This document shows positions 1 to 4,889 of a stretch of 21,516 nt of DNA, piece after piece. The position numbers and the translations under genes are program-made. The stretch is from IMG/VR virus record IMGVR_UViG_3300006100_000095, positions 1 through 21,516 of that record; one strand, written 5' to 3'. A model generated the notes under the pieces. It made no database searches. It had not been told where the DNA came from and saw only the letters and a list, made by a program, of their open reading frames with translations. The DNA is from a virus. Position 1 is the stretch's first letter; each line of letters begins with the position of its first letter.

Positions 1-37
1 CCACCTTGTTGCATCCTTCAACGCCCCATTGACCGCC

Positions 38-805
38 TTATTTATGATTGTTCTTTAACTGCCAAAATTCTAACAGTTTGGTGAACATCAGCCAGTAACG
101 GTCTAAATCTGCTAAATCGTGTTCTATAAGCTTTACTTGGCCTATGTGGGTACTTGATACAAAAAGATTGGCGCAACGTGCCTTGGGCATATTAAAACCC
201 ATGCGGTACGCCGCTAATTGCATACCGTGTTCTGGGTAAATATCTACTTTAGACAAATCACCTTCTTTGGTTTTTATATCAACCACTATGCCTGTAAAAA
301 CATGGTTAGATTTGACATACAAATCGCACTTGCCACCAAATCCTAATTCATGGGCAAATGAATGTTCTGGCAACCAAAGTTGTGGCCCAAAATAAGCGTT
401 TAAAGCTTCTTCCACGGGTCGGCACATTGGAATAGCTTCTGGTATCAAATGACCTTCAAAAAACGCTTGAATGGTCGCATGAATGGCCGTACCACGTTCT
501 GCCGCTAATCTTCCAGTTTGTTTGGAATCTAGCATGACCCTTTCAAGCCATGATTCTTCCGTTTCCCCATCTTCTTTAGGAAGCGTTAAAGCACTTAATA
601 AAACCTGTTGTTGCTTCCATTGGTCCAAGCCTGGCCGTGCCGCAACTCCCAATATTGTTGTGACAGATGGACATAAATTGAGGGTGCGGGCATCACGTAG
701 GGTCGTTCCTCTTTCTTTGCCATTTTTTCCAATGGTTGTATAGGCTGGATTGCCAGACCGGTCATACCAATGTCCACTTTCACTTTGCCGTTCTTTAACT
801 AGCAT
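38..805 (-). CDS. PD-(D/E)XK nuclease, RecB/Cas4-like phage exonuclease
   Basis: The 255-residue product shows the motif series of the RecB/Cas4-type PD-(D/E)XK nuclease fold: GTAIH (His109), an acidic PEHSF (Glu147), GGKCDLYV (Asp161), the catalytic DIKTK (Asp176 to Lys178) and MQLAAY (Gln196). Such phage enzymes degrade DNA ends in a metal-dependent way and usually supply the exonuclease half of a recombination pair; that role is inferred from the family and from the SSB-like gene in the same leftward operon. An upstream in-frame ATG at 901 exists, but I chose the ATG at 805, which has GGAAG ten bases upstream and overlaps the preceding gene by only 11 bases. It is the last gene of the operon seen here. 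Confidence 0.82.
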   Translation of the reverse strand: MLVKERQSESGHWYDRSGNPAYTTIGKNGKERGTTLRDARTLNLCPSVTTILGVAARPGLDQWKQQQVLLSALTLPKEDGETEESWLERVMLDSKQTGRLAAERGTAIHATIQAFFEGHLIPEAIPMCRPVEEALNAYFGPQLWLPEHSFAHELGFGGKCDLYVKSNHVFTGIVVDIKTKEGDLSKVDIYPEHGMQLAAYRMGFNMPKARCANLFVSSTHIGQVKLIEHDLADLDRYWLMFTKLLEFWQLKNNHK

Positions 806-1025
806 TTTTTGGTTTTCTTCCACGTTTAGGTTTAAATTCATCAGTAGTAATGTCGTAAACAGTTGTTTCTTCAAATTCGACATTGACCGGCACATTAACA
901 AATTTGTTACTAAATTCGCCGCACCAATCTTGCTGTGATTTATTTTCTATATGTGGAAAACGTTTGCAAACTCCGTATTGGTCGCTAATTTGCCCAGCGT
1001 ACCATTTGCAATCAAAACATTTCAT
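795..1025 (-). CDS. Small four-cysteine (zinc-knuckle-like) protein
   Basis: A 76-residue protein of unknown function. Cysteines at positions 3, 6, 20 and 35 (MKCFDCKWY, GVCKRF, DWCGEF) look like a small zinc-binding knuckle. The C-terminus is basic (KPKRGRKPK) and resembles an AT-hook, so contact with nucleic acid is possible but only inferred. It sits two bases downstream of the 66-residue gene and overlaps the start of the nuclease gene by 11 bases, which indicates translational coupling. Short proteins of this type are common in phage early operons; no specific function is known to me. Confidence 0.7.
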   Translation of the reverse strand: MKCFDCKWYAGQISDQYGVCKRFPHIENKSQQDWCGEFSNKFVNVPVNVEFEETTVYDITTDEFKPKRGRKPKNAS

Positions 1026-1027
1026 AG

Positions 1028-1228
1028 TTACCCTAATTGTTGAAGTATTAAATTTCTGTTGTCAGAATCCAACACTTTGTCCGCACATTCCCGAACAATA
1101 GCATTGGTAAATGCCGACAAATCTTCCATGTTGAAACCAATTATTTCCTGTTCGTCATCGTACCCAACTTCCTGATGAGTTTTCAAGGTATAGGTTTCAG
1201 TCAAAATACATTTAATAGCTGGTTTCAT
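1028..1228 (-). CDS. Small hypothetical protein, 66 residues
   Basis: Unrecognised small acidic protein (begins MKPAIKCILTE) with no motif I can name. The reading frame extends further upstream, but the ATG at 1228 is preceded by AAGGA about nine bases away, and starting there leaves a clean 13-base gap after the SSB-like gene; the longer version would overlap that gene by 62 bases. It is co-oriented with and tightly packed among the leftward early genes, so it probably belongs to the recombination operon. Function unknown. Confidence 0.65.
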   Translation of the reverse strand: MKPAIKCILTETYTLKTHQEVGYDDEQEIIGFNMEDLSAFTNAIVRECADKVLDSDNRNLILQQLG

Positions 1229-1241
1229 ACATTTTTCCTTT

Positions 1242-1877
1242 CTAGAATGGAATATCGTCATCCAATTCTGATTCGCTGGGAACTGATACCGAATGTGGTT
1301 CAAAAGTATTTCGGTATTCAGCAGACTTTTTAATCAGGTTTTGCAACCCTTCCGACAACTTGTCAAACTTAGCTTGGTCAAACGGGTCCAGGCTAAATAT
1401 CAACAATTCATTAACACCAGTTGGTTCGCCCAGTTTTTTCATAGCGGCCGGTACTTGACTGATGCTTGCAATGTTGGCGTACTTTTTATCGTTGTAATCC
1501 GAATGGGTAATCGCCACCATGCAAAACTTTCCAAGCAATACTTCAAGATTGAATCCATCAAGTTCTGCTTGGGTAAATTCTTTGCCCCGCCAAGCTTCTA
1601 AATCCTTGCGTAGCGTTGCTTTTTCATCTAAAGAAAGGGTGTATCGCTTAGACACAACCAATGGCTTACCATCGTCCATGGCTAATGGATTGCCGTCATT
1701 ATCTTCACCGTGCAATTCAAACATACAGATGATTTTGCGTTGCATCTTTTTTTTACCCATCCATTCAGTTGTTTGGGTGCCAATATCAATAATGCGATAC
1801 AGACGTGCCAAAAAGCTTCCTGGGGGTGGAAGTTTAAAATCGGTGTTACCACTACTGTTTTGTTTAGCTACTATCAT
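1242..1877 (-). CDS. SSB-like phage single-stranded DNA-binding protein
   Basis: A 211-residue protein. After a flexible start comes a segment (PPPGSFLARLYRIIDIGTQ, then KIICMFELHGED) typical of the OB-fold phage proteins that often sit next to recombination nucleases and are annotated SSB or DUF669-like. It ends with an acidic tail and a hydrophobic tip, DDDIPF, the hallmark of bacterial SSB C-termini that dock partner proteins. Role inferred: coat single-stranded DNA and recruit replication or recombination enzymes. The start at 1877 is supported by AAGGA seven bases upstream and lies four bases past the previous stop; an in-frame ATG at 1913 has a poorer site and would overlap the upstream gene. 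Confidence 0.65.
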   Translation of the reverse strand: MIVAKQNSSGNTDFKLPPPGSFLARLYRIIDIGTQTTEWMGKKKMQRKIICMFELHGEDNDGNPLAMDDGKPLVVSKRYTLSLDEKATLRKDLEAWRGKEFTQAELDGFNLEVLLGKFCMVAITHSDYNDKKYANIASISQVPAAMKKLGEPTGVNELLIFSLDPFDQAKFDKLSEGLQNLIKKSAEYRNTFEPHSVSVPSESELDDDIPF

Positions 1878-1881
1878 TTTT

Positions 1882-2076
1882 TTATCCTTGTCCAAAAATT
1901 GTTCCAAATTCATTAAATAATTCCGTCAATACTTGATTCTTTACTAATTTAGGCTTACCGCAAGCCGCACGAATTACTGCAATATCGTCCGGTGATGCGT
2001 AATCATGTTCAATGTTTTCCAAAGCTTCTTCTAAGCGTTCTTCAAACTCTTGCATTACTTGGGCCATTTCATCCAT
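1882..2076 (-). CDS. Small hypothetical protein, first gene of leftward operon
   Basis: A 64-residue, acidic, largely helical protein (FEERLEEALENIEHDY) of unknown function. The ATG at 2076 has an excellent ribosome binding site, AAAGGAG, five bases upstream, better than the in-frame ATG at 2097. It is the first gene after the divergent control region, so it would be expressed immediately from the leftward promoter. Its stop lies inside the ribosome binding region of the SSB-like gene, suggesting coupled translation. Confidence 0.65.
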   Translation of the reverse strand: MDEMAQVMQEFEERLEEALENIEHDYASPDDIAVIRAACGKPKLVKNQVLTELFNEFGTIFGQG

Positions 2077-2095
2077 GTCAACTCCTTTATTTATC

Positions 2096-2111
2096 ACGGC
2101 ACTATTGCCGT
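2096..2111. promoter_or_regulatory. 16-base perfect palindrome, operator or leader hairpin
   Basis: ACGGCA, four bases, then TGCCGT form a perfect inverted repeat just upstream of the first leftward gene. It overlaps the -35 of the candidate rightward promoter and would lie in the untranslated leader of the leftward mRNA. It could be a protein-binding operator distinct from the GTAAA sites, or a stem that modulates translation. Which it is cannot be decided from sequence. Confidence 0.5.
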
Positions 2112-2126
2112 ACTTAGGAATTTAAA

Positions 2127-2158
2127 GTAAACTTTACCGAAAGTAAAGCAATATTTAC
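2127..2158. promoter_or_regulatory. Tandem GTAAA/TTTAC operator-like palindromes
   Basis: Two palindromes built from the same half-site lie side by side: GTAAACTTTAC at 2127-2137 (one-base centre) and GTAAA-N6-TTTAC at 2143-2158. They overlap both candidate promoters and end 16 bases before the ATG of the Cro-like gene. Repeated dyads of one half-site next to a regulator gene are characteristic of phage operators. The natural ligand would be the adjacent HTH protein or a repressor outside the window; this is inference. Confidence 0.55.
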
Positions 2159-2174
2159 CACGTGAGGAAAATAA

Positions 2175-2405
2175 ATGACAGATGCACAAATCATTGACCT
2201 ATTGGGCAAGCCAGCAAAAGTAGCTAAGTTGTGTGGCGTTTCCGTCCAGGCGGTATGTCAATGGCGTAACAACAACAGTATTCCGTTTGGTCACTTGACC
2301 ACAATGGCCGCCACAATTGAAAAAGAATCCCATGGTTTAGTCACTAGAAAAACGTTGTTTCCAAACAACTGGTGGTTAATTTGGCCTGAACTAAAAAATA
2401 TTTGA
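2175..2405 (+). CDS. Cro/YdaS-like helix-turn-helix regulator
   Basis: A 76-residue DNA-binding protein. Residues about 13-33 form a helix-turn-helix (VAKLCGVSVQAVCQWRNN) followed by IPFGHLTTMAATIE, and then the VTRKTLFPNNWWLIWPEL end typical of P22-Cro/YdaS-family proteins, where the family carries a conserved 'vTr.dLrPd' segment. These proteins act as early transcription switches in lambdoid phages. The ribosome binding site GAGG lies eight bases before the ATG. Immediately upstream is the palindrome cluster it probably binds, and downstream follow the non-coding island and the replication genes. No CI-type repressor is visible in the window. Confidence 0.8.
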   Translation: MTDAQIIDLLGKPAKVAKLCGVSVQAVCQWRNNNSIPFGHLTTMAATIEKESHGLVTRKTLFPNNWWLIWPELKNI

Positions 2406-2410
2406 TGTAA

Positions 2411-2615
2411 ACTTGCTGTCCGTTCTTAGCTGGGGATTCACCACCACCAGCGGCTAAGACGAAAGTGCTACTGGGGGAATAAAGGATGTAACAGCACACA
2501 AGTCGGTGGCGAAGCTAGTGCCGATTCCTTGAACGACTGGCGGGTTCTGTGGCTCCGAACAGGTAAAACAGTTGAAGGCGAACCAGGTGGGCTAGGTTCG
2601 TCCACCAAACGGTAA
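2411..2615 (+). ncRNA. Candidate structured non-coding RNA or replication-origin element
   Basis: This gene-free stretch is GC-rich compared with what follows: by hand count 108 of 200 bases are G or C in 2411-2610, against 27 of 100 in 2611-2710. It reads as a chain of hairpins: TCTTAGC 2424-2430 with GCTAAGA 2453-2459; GTGCT 2465-2469 with AGCAC 2493-2497; AGTCGG 2501-2506 with CCGATT 2521-2526; ACTG 2536-2539 with CAGT 2569-2572 enclosing GTTC/GAAC; and a pair of overlapping hairpins at 2577-2606. There is no open reading frame of note. It lies between the Cro-like gene and the replication-domain gene. It may be a small RNA, a long 5' leader or an origin; the family is not one I recognise and the strand is assumed. 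Confidence 0.42.
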
Positions 2616-2714
2616 TGTAGTTTTAATACAACATAATAAAATATCTATACTTCTAAATAAATCTTTAGTATGATTCAAGTACGGTTATGTGACCGTGAAT
2701 GAAAAGGACTAAAA
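2616..2714 (+). promoter_or_regulatory. AT-rich leader of the replication gene
   Basis: A sharply AT-rich stretch between the hairpin island and the replication gene. It contains a TATGAT hexamer (2669-2674) that could be a -10, though no convincing -35 accompanies it, and a small inverted repeat ACGGT-N6-ACCGT (2681-2696) 18 bases before the ATG. AAAGGA precedes the start codon at a good distance. An AT-rich segment next to a structured element and a replication gene is also what an origin unwinding region would look like. Confidence 0.3.
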
Positions 2715-3089
2715 ATGTTTGAACAGTTTTGGAAGTTGTACCCACGCAAGGTAGCTAAAAAAGCCGCACAAACCGCATTTCAACGGCTTTCTAAAGATGA
2801 CCAAGAAAAATGTGTTGAATCAATTGAACAACACGTTGCATACTGGAAGTTAAAAGATACCGCAACAGAATTTATTCCCCACGCAAGTAGTTGGATTAAT
2901 GGTTTACGGTTCCTTGACGAATTGGACATGACACCAAAAGAAATGAAGCGCCCAGCATTGCCTTGGTATAGTAATGATGAATTAACTTTGGCTAAAGGCC
3001 GTGAACTAGGATTAAATGCGTATGCCGGCGAATCAATGGCCCAGTATAGACAGCGAATCAGCCAAGCTATTGGAAAGGTTCAGGTATGA
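2715..3089 (+). CDS. Stand-alone phage replication-protein domain
   Basis: A 124-residue protein that begins directly with FEQFWKLYPRKVAKKAAQ and continues to FIPHASSWINGLRFLDE. This is the conserved module usually found at the C-terminus of phage replication initiation (O-type) proteins. The last third (WYSNDELTLAKGRELGLNA, then GESMAQYRQRI) matches the tail that often follows it. The usual N-terminal winged-helix DNA-binding part is absent and the upstream 300 bases are non-coding, so this is a minimal version, not an obvious truncation. AAAGGAC with good spacing precedes the ATG. Role inferred: origin recognition or helicase-loader recruitment. Confidence 0.65.
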   Translation: MFEQFWKLYPRKVAKKAAQTAFQRLSKDDQEKCVESIEQHVAYWKLKDTATEFIPHASSWINGLRFLDELDMTPKEMKRPALPWYSNDELTLAKGRELGLNAYAGESMAQYRQRISQAIGKVQV

Positions 3090-3255
3090 GTGCGAAATAC
3101 GCCAGTTACTTCAATATCGGCATCAACTCGGCCTTGTCGGGTTCAGGGCTTATTTTGCTAACCCTAAGTTTAATAAACGGCGCCACACACTTACTGCCGA
3201 CCTATGGGATCAATGGTCTAAAGGAAGCCGTGGCCAGAAAGGTATGTGGTTATGA
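3016..3255 (+). CDS. DUF7696-like small phage protein
   Basis: A 79-residue frame whose core, RYECEIRQLLQYR through the WDQWSKGSRGQKGMW ending, resembles a widespread small phage family (DUF7696-like, 'CE.R..L' at the start and 'QW..GNRG..G.W' at the end). Function unknown. The start is uncertain: the ATG at 3016 has AGGA four bases upstream but overlaps the replication gene by 74 bases; a TTG at 3070 would give about 61 residues and fit the family length better. The stop overlaps the next start as ATGA, supporting this frame over the competing 59-residue frame that starts at 3086. Confidence 0.55.
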   Translation: MRMPANQWPSIDSESAKLLERFRYECEIRQLLQYRHQLGLVGFRAYFANPKFNKRRHTLTADLWDQWSKGSRGQKGMWL

Positions 3256-3482
3256 ACGCAAATGAAATAGCTGATAAATTAGAGCAAGGTCATTGGGAAG
3301 GTGGCACAAGAGAACAAGCAGCCACCATGCTACGCCAGCAACAAGCTGAAATTGAGGCGTTGAAAGCAAAGACACTAACAGATGACGAAATAATTGAAAT
3401 TTGGTGTGTCATGGAAACTGACACAGGCGAACAAAACATTGAATTTGCTAGAGCAATACTAAGAAAGGCGCAAGAGAAATGA
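3252..3482 (+). CDS. Small helical protein, paralogue 1 of a tandem pair
   Basis: A 76-residue protein (MNANEIADKLEQG, then AATMLRQQQAEIEALKA) predicted to be helical with a short coiled-coil segment. Function unknown; proteins of this pattern recur in phage early regions. I start at the ATG at 3252, two codons inside the longest frame, because it overlaps the previous stop as ATGA and has AAAGG nine bases upstream. The following gene is a clear paralogue that shares both the MNANE start and the AATMLRQQ segment, so this pair arose by tandem duplication. Confidence 0.7.
   Translation: MNANEIADKLEQGHWEGGTREQAATMLRQQQAEIEALKAKTLTDDEIIEIWCVMETDTGEQNIEFARAILRKAQEK
3316..3343 (+). repeat. 28-base direct repeat, copy 1
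   Basis: An exact 28-base match with 3546-3573, encoding the AATMLRQQ segment in both tandem paralogues. The conservation at third codon positions implies a recent duplication or gene conversion between the two genes. Confidence 0.85.
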
Positions 3483-3673
3483 ACGCAAATGAATTAGCTG
3501 AACTAATCGAACACCTTGAAAATGCAAAGTATGTTGGTGCAAGTAAAGCAGCCACCATGCTACGCCAGCAACACGCAGAACTTACACAACTTAAAAATCT
3601 TTTTTTGGATAACCAAATATTGCTTGATAAAACACTTAATGCTTGGGCCAAAGAAATGGAAAGAAAAAAGTGA
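3479..3673 (+). CDS. Small helical protein, paralogue 2 of a tandem pair
   Basis: A 64-residue protein (MNANELAELIEHLENAK, AATMLRQQHAELTQLK). It is homologous to the preceding gene in its first half; the second halves have diverged, with this copy ending in a lysine-rich tail. Its ATG overlaps the previous stop as ATGA, implying coupled translation. Function unknown. The shared segment suggests a conserved amphipathic helix, perhaps for oligomerisation, but there is nothing in the sequence that names a partner. Confidence 0.7.
   Translation: MNANELAELIEHLENAKYVGASKAATMLRQQHAELTQLKNLFLDNQILLDKTLNAWAKEMERKK
3546..3573 (+). repeat. 28-base direct repeat, copy 2
   Basis: Second exact copy of the 28-base repeat at 3316-3343, in the same reading frame of the neighbouring paralogue, 230 bases away. 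A recombination between the copies would fuse the two genes in frame. Confidence 0.85.
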
Positions 3674-4011
3674 AACCAGATACCAAAGTTGTTGACCCTA
3701 ATGATTGCGTTGATTACCTTTATGAATACGCACCAGAGTACGCAAAAGCCAAAGGTGAGTTGGCGGAATTAGAAGCCTATCGTCATTCATTACGTTCAAT
3801 AATGATGAAAAAGTCTAATGAACAATCATTGGGCGCACAAGAACGTGAAGCTTATGCCAGTCAAGAATATCAAGACCTATGCAAAGCTATTGGTGCCGCA
3901 ACTTATAAAACAGAAATGTGGAAGTTTAGATTAGAAGCGGCCAAGCTTCGTTTTGAAGCCTGGCGTACCCAAGAAGCAAGTAATCGTAACCTTGAAAGAT
4001 TAACCAAATGA
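3670..4011 (+). CDS. Helical phage protein of unknown function
   Basis: A 113-residue, highly charged, probably all-helical protein (YEYAPEYAKAKGELAELEAY, AAKLRFEAWRTQEASNRN). The pattern 'YA.AK.E...L...R.SL...M' followed by 'E.R...A.....Y' and ending 'R.E.WR.QEA..R' occurs in many phages without assigned function. I chose the GTG at 3670, which overlaps the preceding stop as GTGA and has GGAAAG six bases upstream, over a TTG at 3643. It sits in the coupled chain of small early genes before the nuclease-fold gene. Confidence 0.7.
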   Translation: MKPDTKVVDPNDCVDYLYEYAPEYAKAKGELAELEAYRHSLRSIMMKKSNEQSLGAQEREAYASQEYQDLCKAIGAATYKTEMWKFRLEAAKLRFEAWRTQEASNRNLERLTK

Positions 4012-4184
4012 TTGACCGTTCAGAATTGATTATTAGTATGCAAAAGGGCGTAAATAAACTTTACGAATTACAAAACAATAAAAAATATGAAGATGCAATT
4101 AAAATTGCCCACCGATTAGTCAATGATGCTATGGCTATTGAAGTTGATTGTTTACGTGAAATTAAAAAGCAATGGACGTCATAA
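4008..4184 (+). CDS. Small hypothetical protein, 58 residues
   Basis: A short frame starting at an ATG that overlaps the previous stop as ATGA and ending 13 bases inside the next gene, so it fills an otherwise unexplained gap in the coupled chain. The product (MIDRSELIISMQKGVNKLYE and onward) looks helical and amphipathic, with a single cysteine near the end. Ribosome binding is weak (AAAGA), consistent with translational coupling. No family recognised; the support is position and codon use, not homology. Confidence 0.6.
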   Translation: MIDRSELIISMQKGVNKLYELQNNKKYEDAIKIAHRLVNDAMAIEVDCLREIKKQWTS

Positions 4185-4618
4185 TTCAGTTGTCGCCAGC
4201 AGAAATTCAAATGGCGGCTTTTGTAGGATGCCAACGTACCGTGCAATGCCTTCAGAACGGTTCAAAAAATCGTTACGGCGCTAAAGATACCAATGGCTGG
4301 CAAATGTCTATTGAAGGCGCATTAGCTGAATGTGCGCTTGCTAAACACTTGCAAATCTTTTGGTCTAAAGGTACGCCAGGTGCGTGTGATGTAGGTCCGC
4401 ATGATGTACGTGCTACAGAACATTTACACGGTAGTCTTATAATCCATCCTACAGATGCAGATGAAAGAAAATATTATTTGTTAACTGGATGTAATGGTAA
4501 GTATTACGTGCGTGGTTATATGTACGGTTATCATGCAAAGCAACAAAAGTATTGGAAAGACCCACAAGGCGGCCGACCAGCATTTTTTGTACCCCAGGCA
4601 GATTTAATTAATGACTAA
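4172..4618 (+). CDS. Conserved phage protein, possible PD-(D/E)XK nuclease fold
   Basis: A 148-residue protein of a widespread phage family. Landmarks are IEGALAECALAKHL (Glu53), GACDVG (Asp73), HDVRAT (79-82) and the C-terminal GRPAFFVPQADL. The order of an early helix glutamate, an aspartate in a strand and a following charged strand resembles a PD-(D/E)XK nuclease core, but the canonical lysine motif is not evident (VRAT in its place), so activity is uncertain. It lies immediately before an HNH nuclease gene, overlapping it by 8 bases, and shares the recombination-rich context. Confidence 0.55.
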   Translation: MDVIIQLSPAEIQMAAFVGCQRTVQCLQNGSKNRYGAKDTNGWQMSIEGALAECALAKHLQIFWSKGTPGACDVGPHDVRATEHLHGSLIIHPTDADERKYYLLTGCNGKYYVRGYMYGYHAKQQKYWKDPQGGRPAFFVPQADLIND

Positions 4619-4889
4619 AAATGACAAAATCCGTAATAATAAAATCGCTGACCTCGGATGTGCGTTATGTCGGCATCAAGGAAATGAGGGAACACCAGCG
4701 GAATTGCATCACATTAGACGAAGTGGCGTTAGAAGCCAGTCGCCAATTATTCCGTTGTGTACCTTTCACCATCGAGGAACAAGTGCCGGTATTCATGGAG
4801 TTGGGCGCAAATTTTGGGAAAAACAGCACCAAATCACGGAAGAAGAATTACTTGAACAAACGAAAGCTTTAATTAATGAGAACAATTAG
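4611..4889 (+). CDS. Ref-like HNH endonuclease
   Basis: A 92-residue HNH protein. Zinc-type cysteines C17 and C20 precede AELHHIRRSG (His33, His34), followed by IPLCTFHHRGTSAGIHGVG with C50, H53, H54 and H62. This pattern matches the Ref-type recombination-enhancement nucleases, which in phage P1 cut DNA held in RecA filaments. The protein is about half the length of P1 Ref and lacks its long basic N-terminus. It overlaps its upstream neighbour by 8 bases and its downstream neighbour by 14, so it is tightly embedded in the early operon. Requirement for RecA is inferred from the family only. Confidence 0.75.
   Translation: MTKNDKIRNNKIADLGCALCRHQGNEGTPAELHHIRRSGVRSQSPIIPLCTFHHRGTSAGIHGVGRKFWEKQHQITEEELLEQTKALINENN

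Larger units (their letters stand above)
2077..2174. promoter_or_regulatory. Divergent early control region with candidate promoters
   Basis: This 98-base gap separates the leftward recombination operon from the rightward Cro-like gene. A rightward promoter is readable as TTGCCG (2105-2110), 17-base spacer, TAAACT (2128-2133). A leftward one is readable on the minus strand as TTTACT (2147-2142), 17-base spacer, TAAATT (2124-2119). Each hexamer matches consensus at four of six positions. Both overlap the GTAAA/TTTAC palindromes listed separately, the arrangement expected of a lambdoid-style switch. The promoter hexamers are my reading of the sequence; no measured start sites exist here. Confidence 0.45.

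Noticed and set aside
1-37. Possible start of a further leftward gene (ATG on minus strand at 14)
   Set aside because: Only five codons visible and GAAGG abuts the ATG with no spacing, so the start cannot be supported.
1519-1920. 133-codon plus-strand open frame opposite the SSB-like gene
   Set aside because: Pure antisense shadow with no ribosome binding site and no recognisable protein; the minus-strand gene explains the region.
2577-2609. tRNA-like T-arm and acceptor-like end (GGTTCG...CCACCA)
   Set aside because: No matching D-arm, anticodon arm or acceptor partner upstream; the pattern does not make a cloverleaf.
3086-3265. 59-codon frame starting at an ATGA junction and with AAAGG upstream (MSAKYASYFNIG...)
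   Set aside because: It competes with the overlapping frame of 3016-3255, whose product resembles a known small phage family and whose stop is itself ATGA-coupled to the next gene. Codon use in the rejected frame is atypical (TCG, GGG, CTA, ATA).
3316-3573. 28-base direct repeats as marks of a mobile element or CRISPR
   Set aside because: Only two copies, in frame in homologous genes; simple gene duplication is enough.
4050-4064. GTAAA-N5-TTTAC dyad resembling the operator palindromes
   Set aside because: It lies inside a coding region, has a different spacer from both operator dyads and no promoter nearby; AT-rich pentamers of this kind are expected by chance.
4621-4872. 83-codon frame inside the HNH gene
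   Set aside because: Another frame of the same strand; only the 4611 frame carries the ordered Cys/His motifs.
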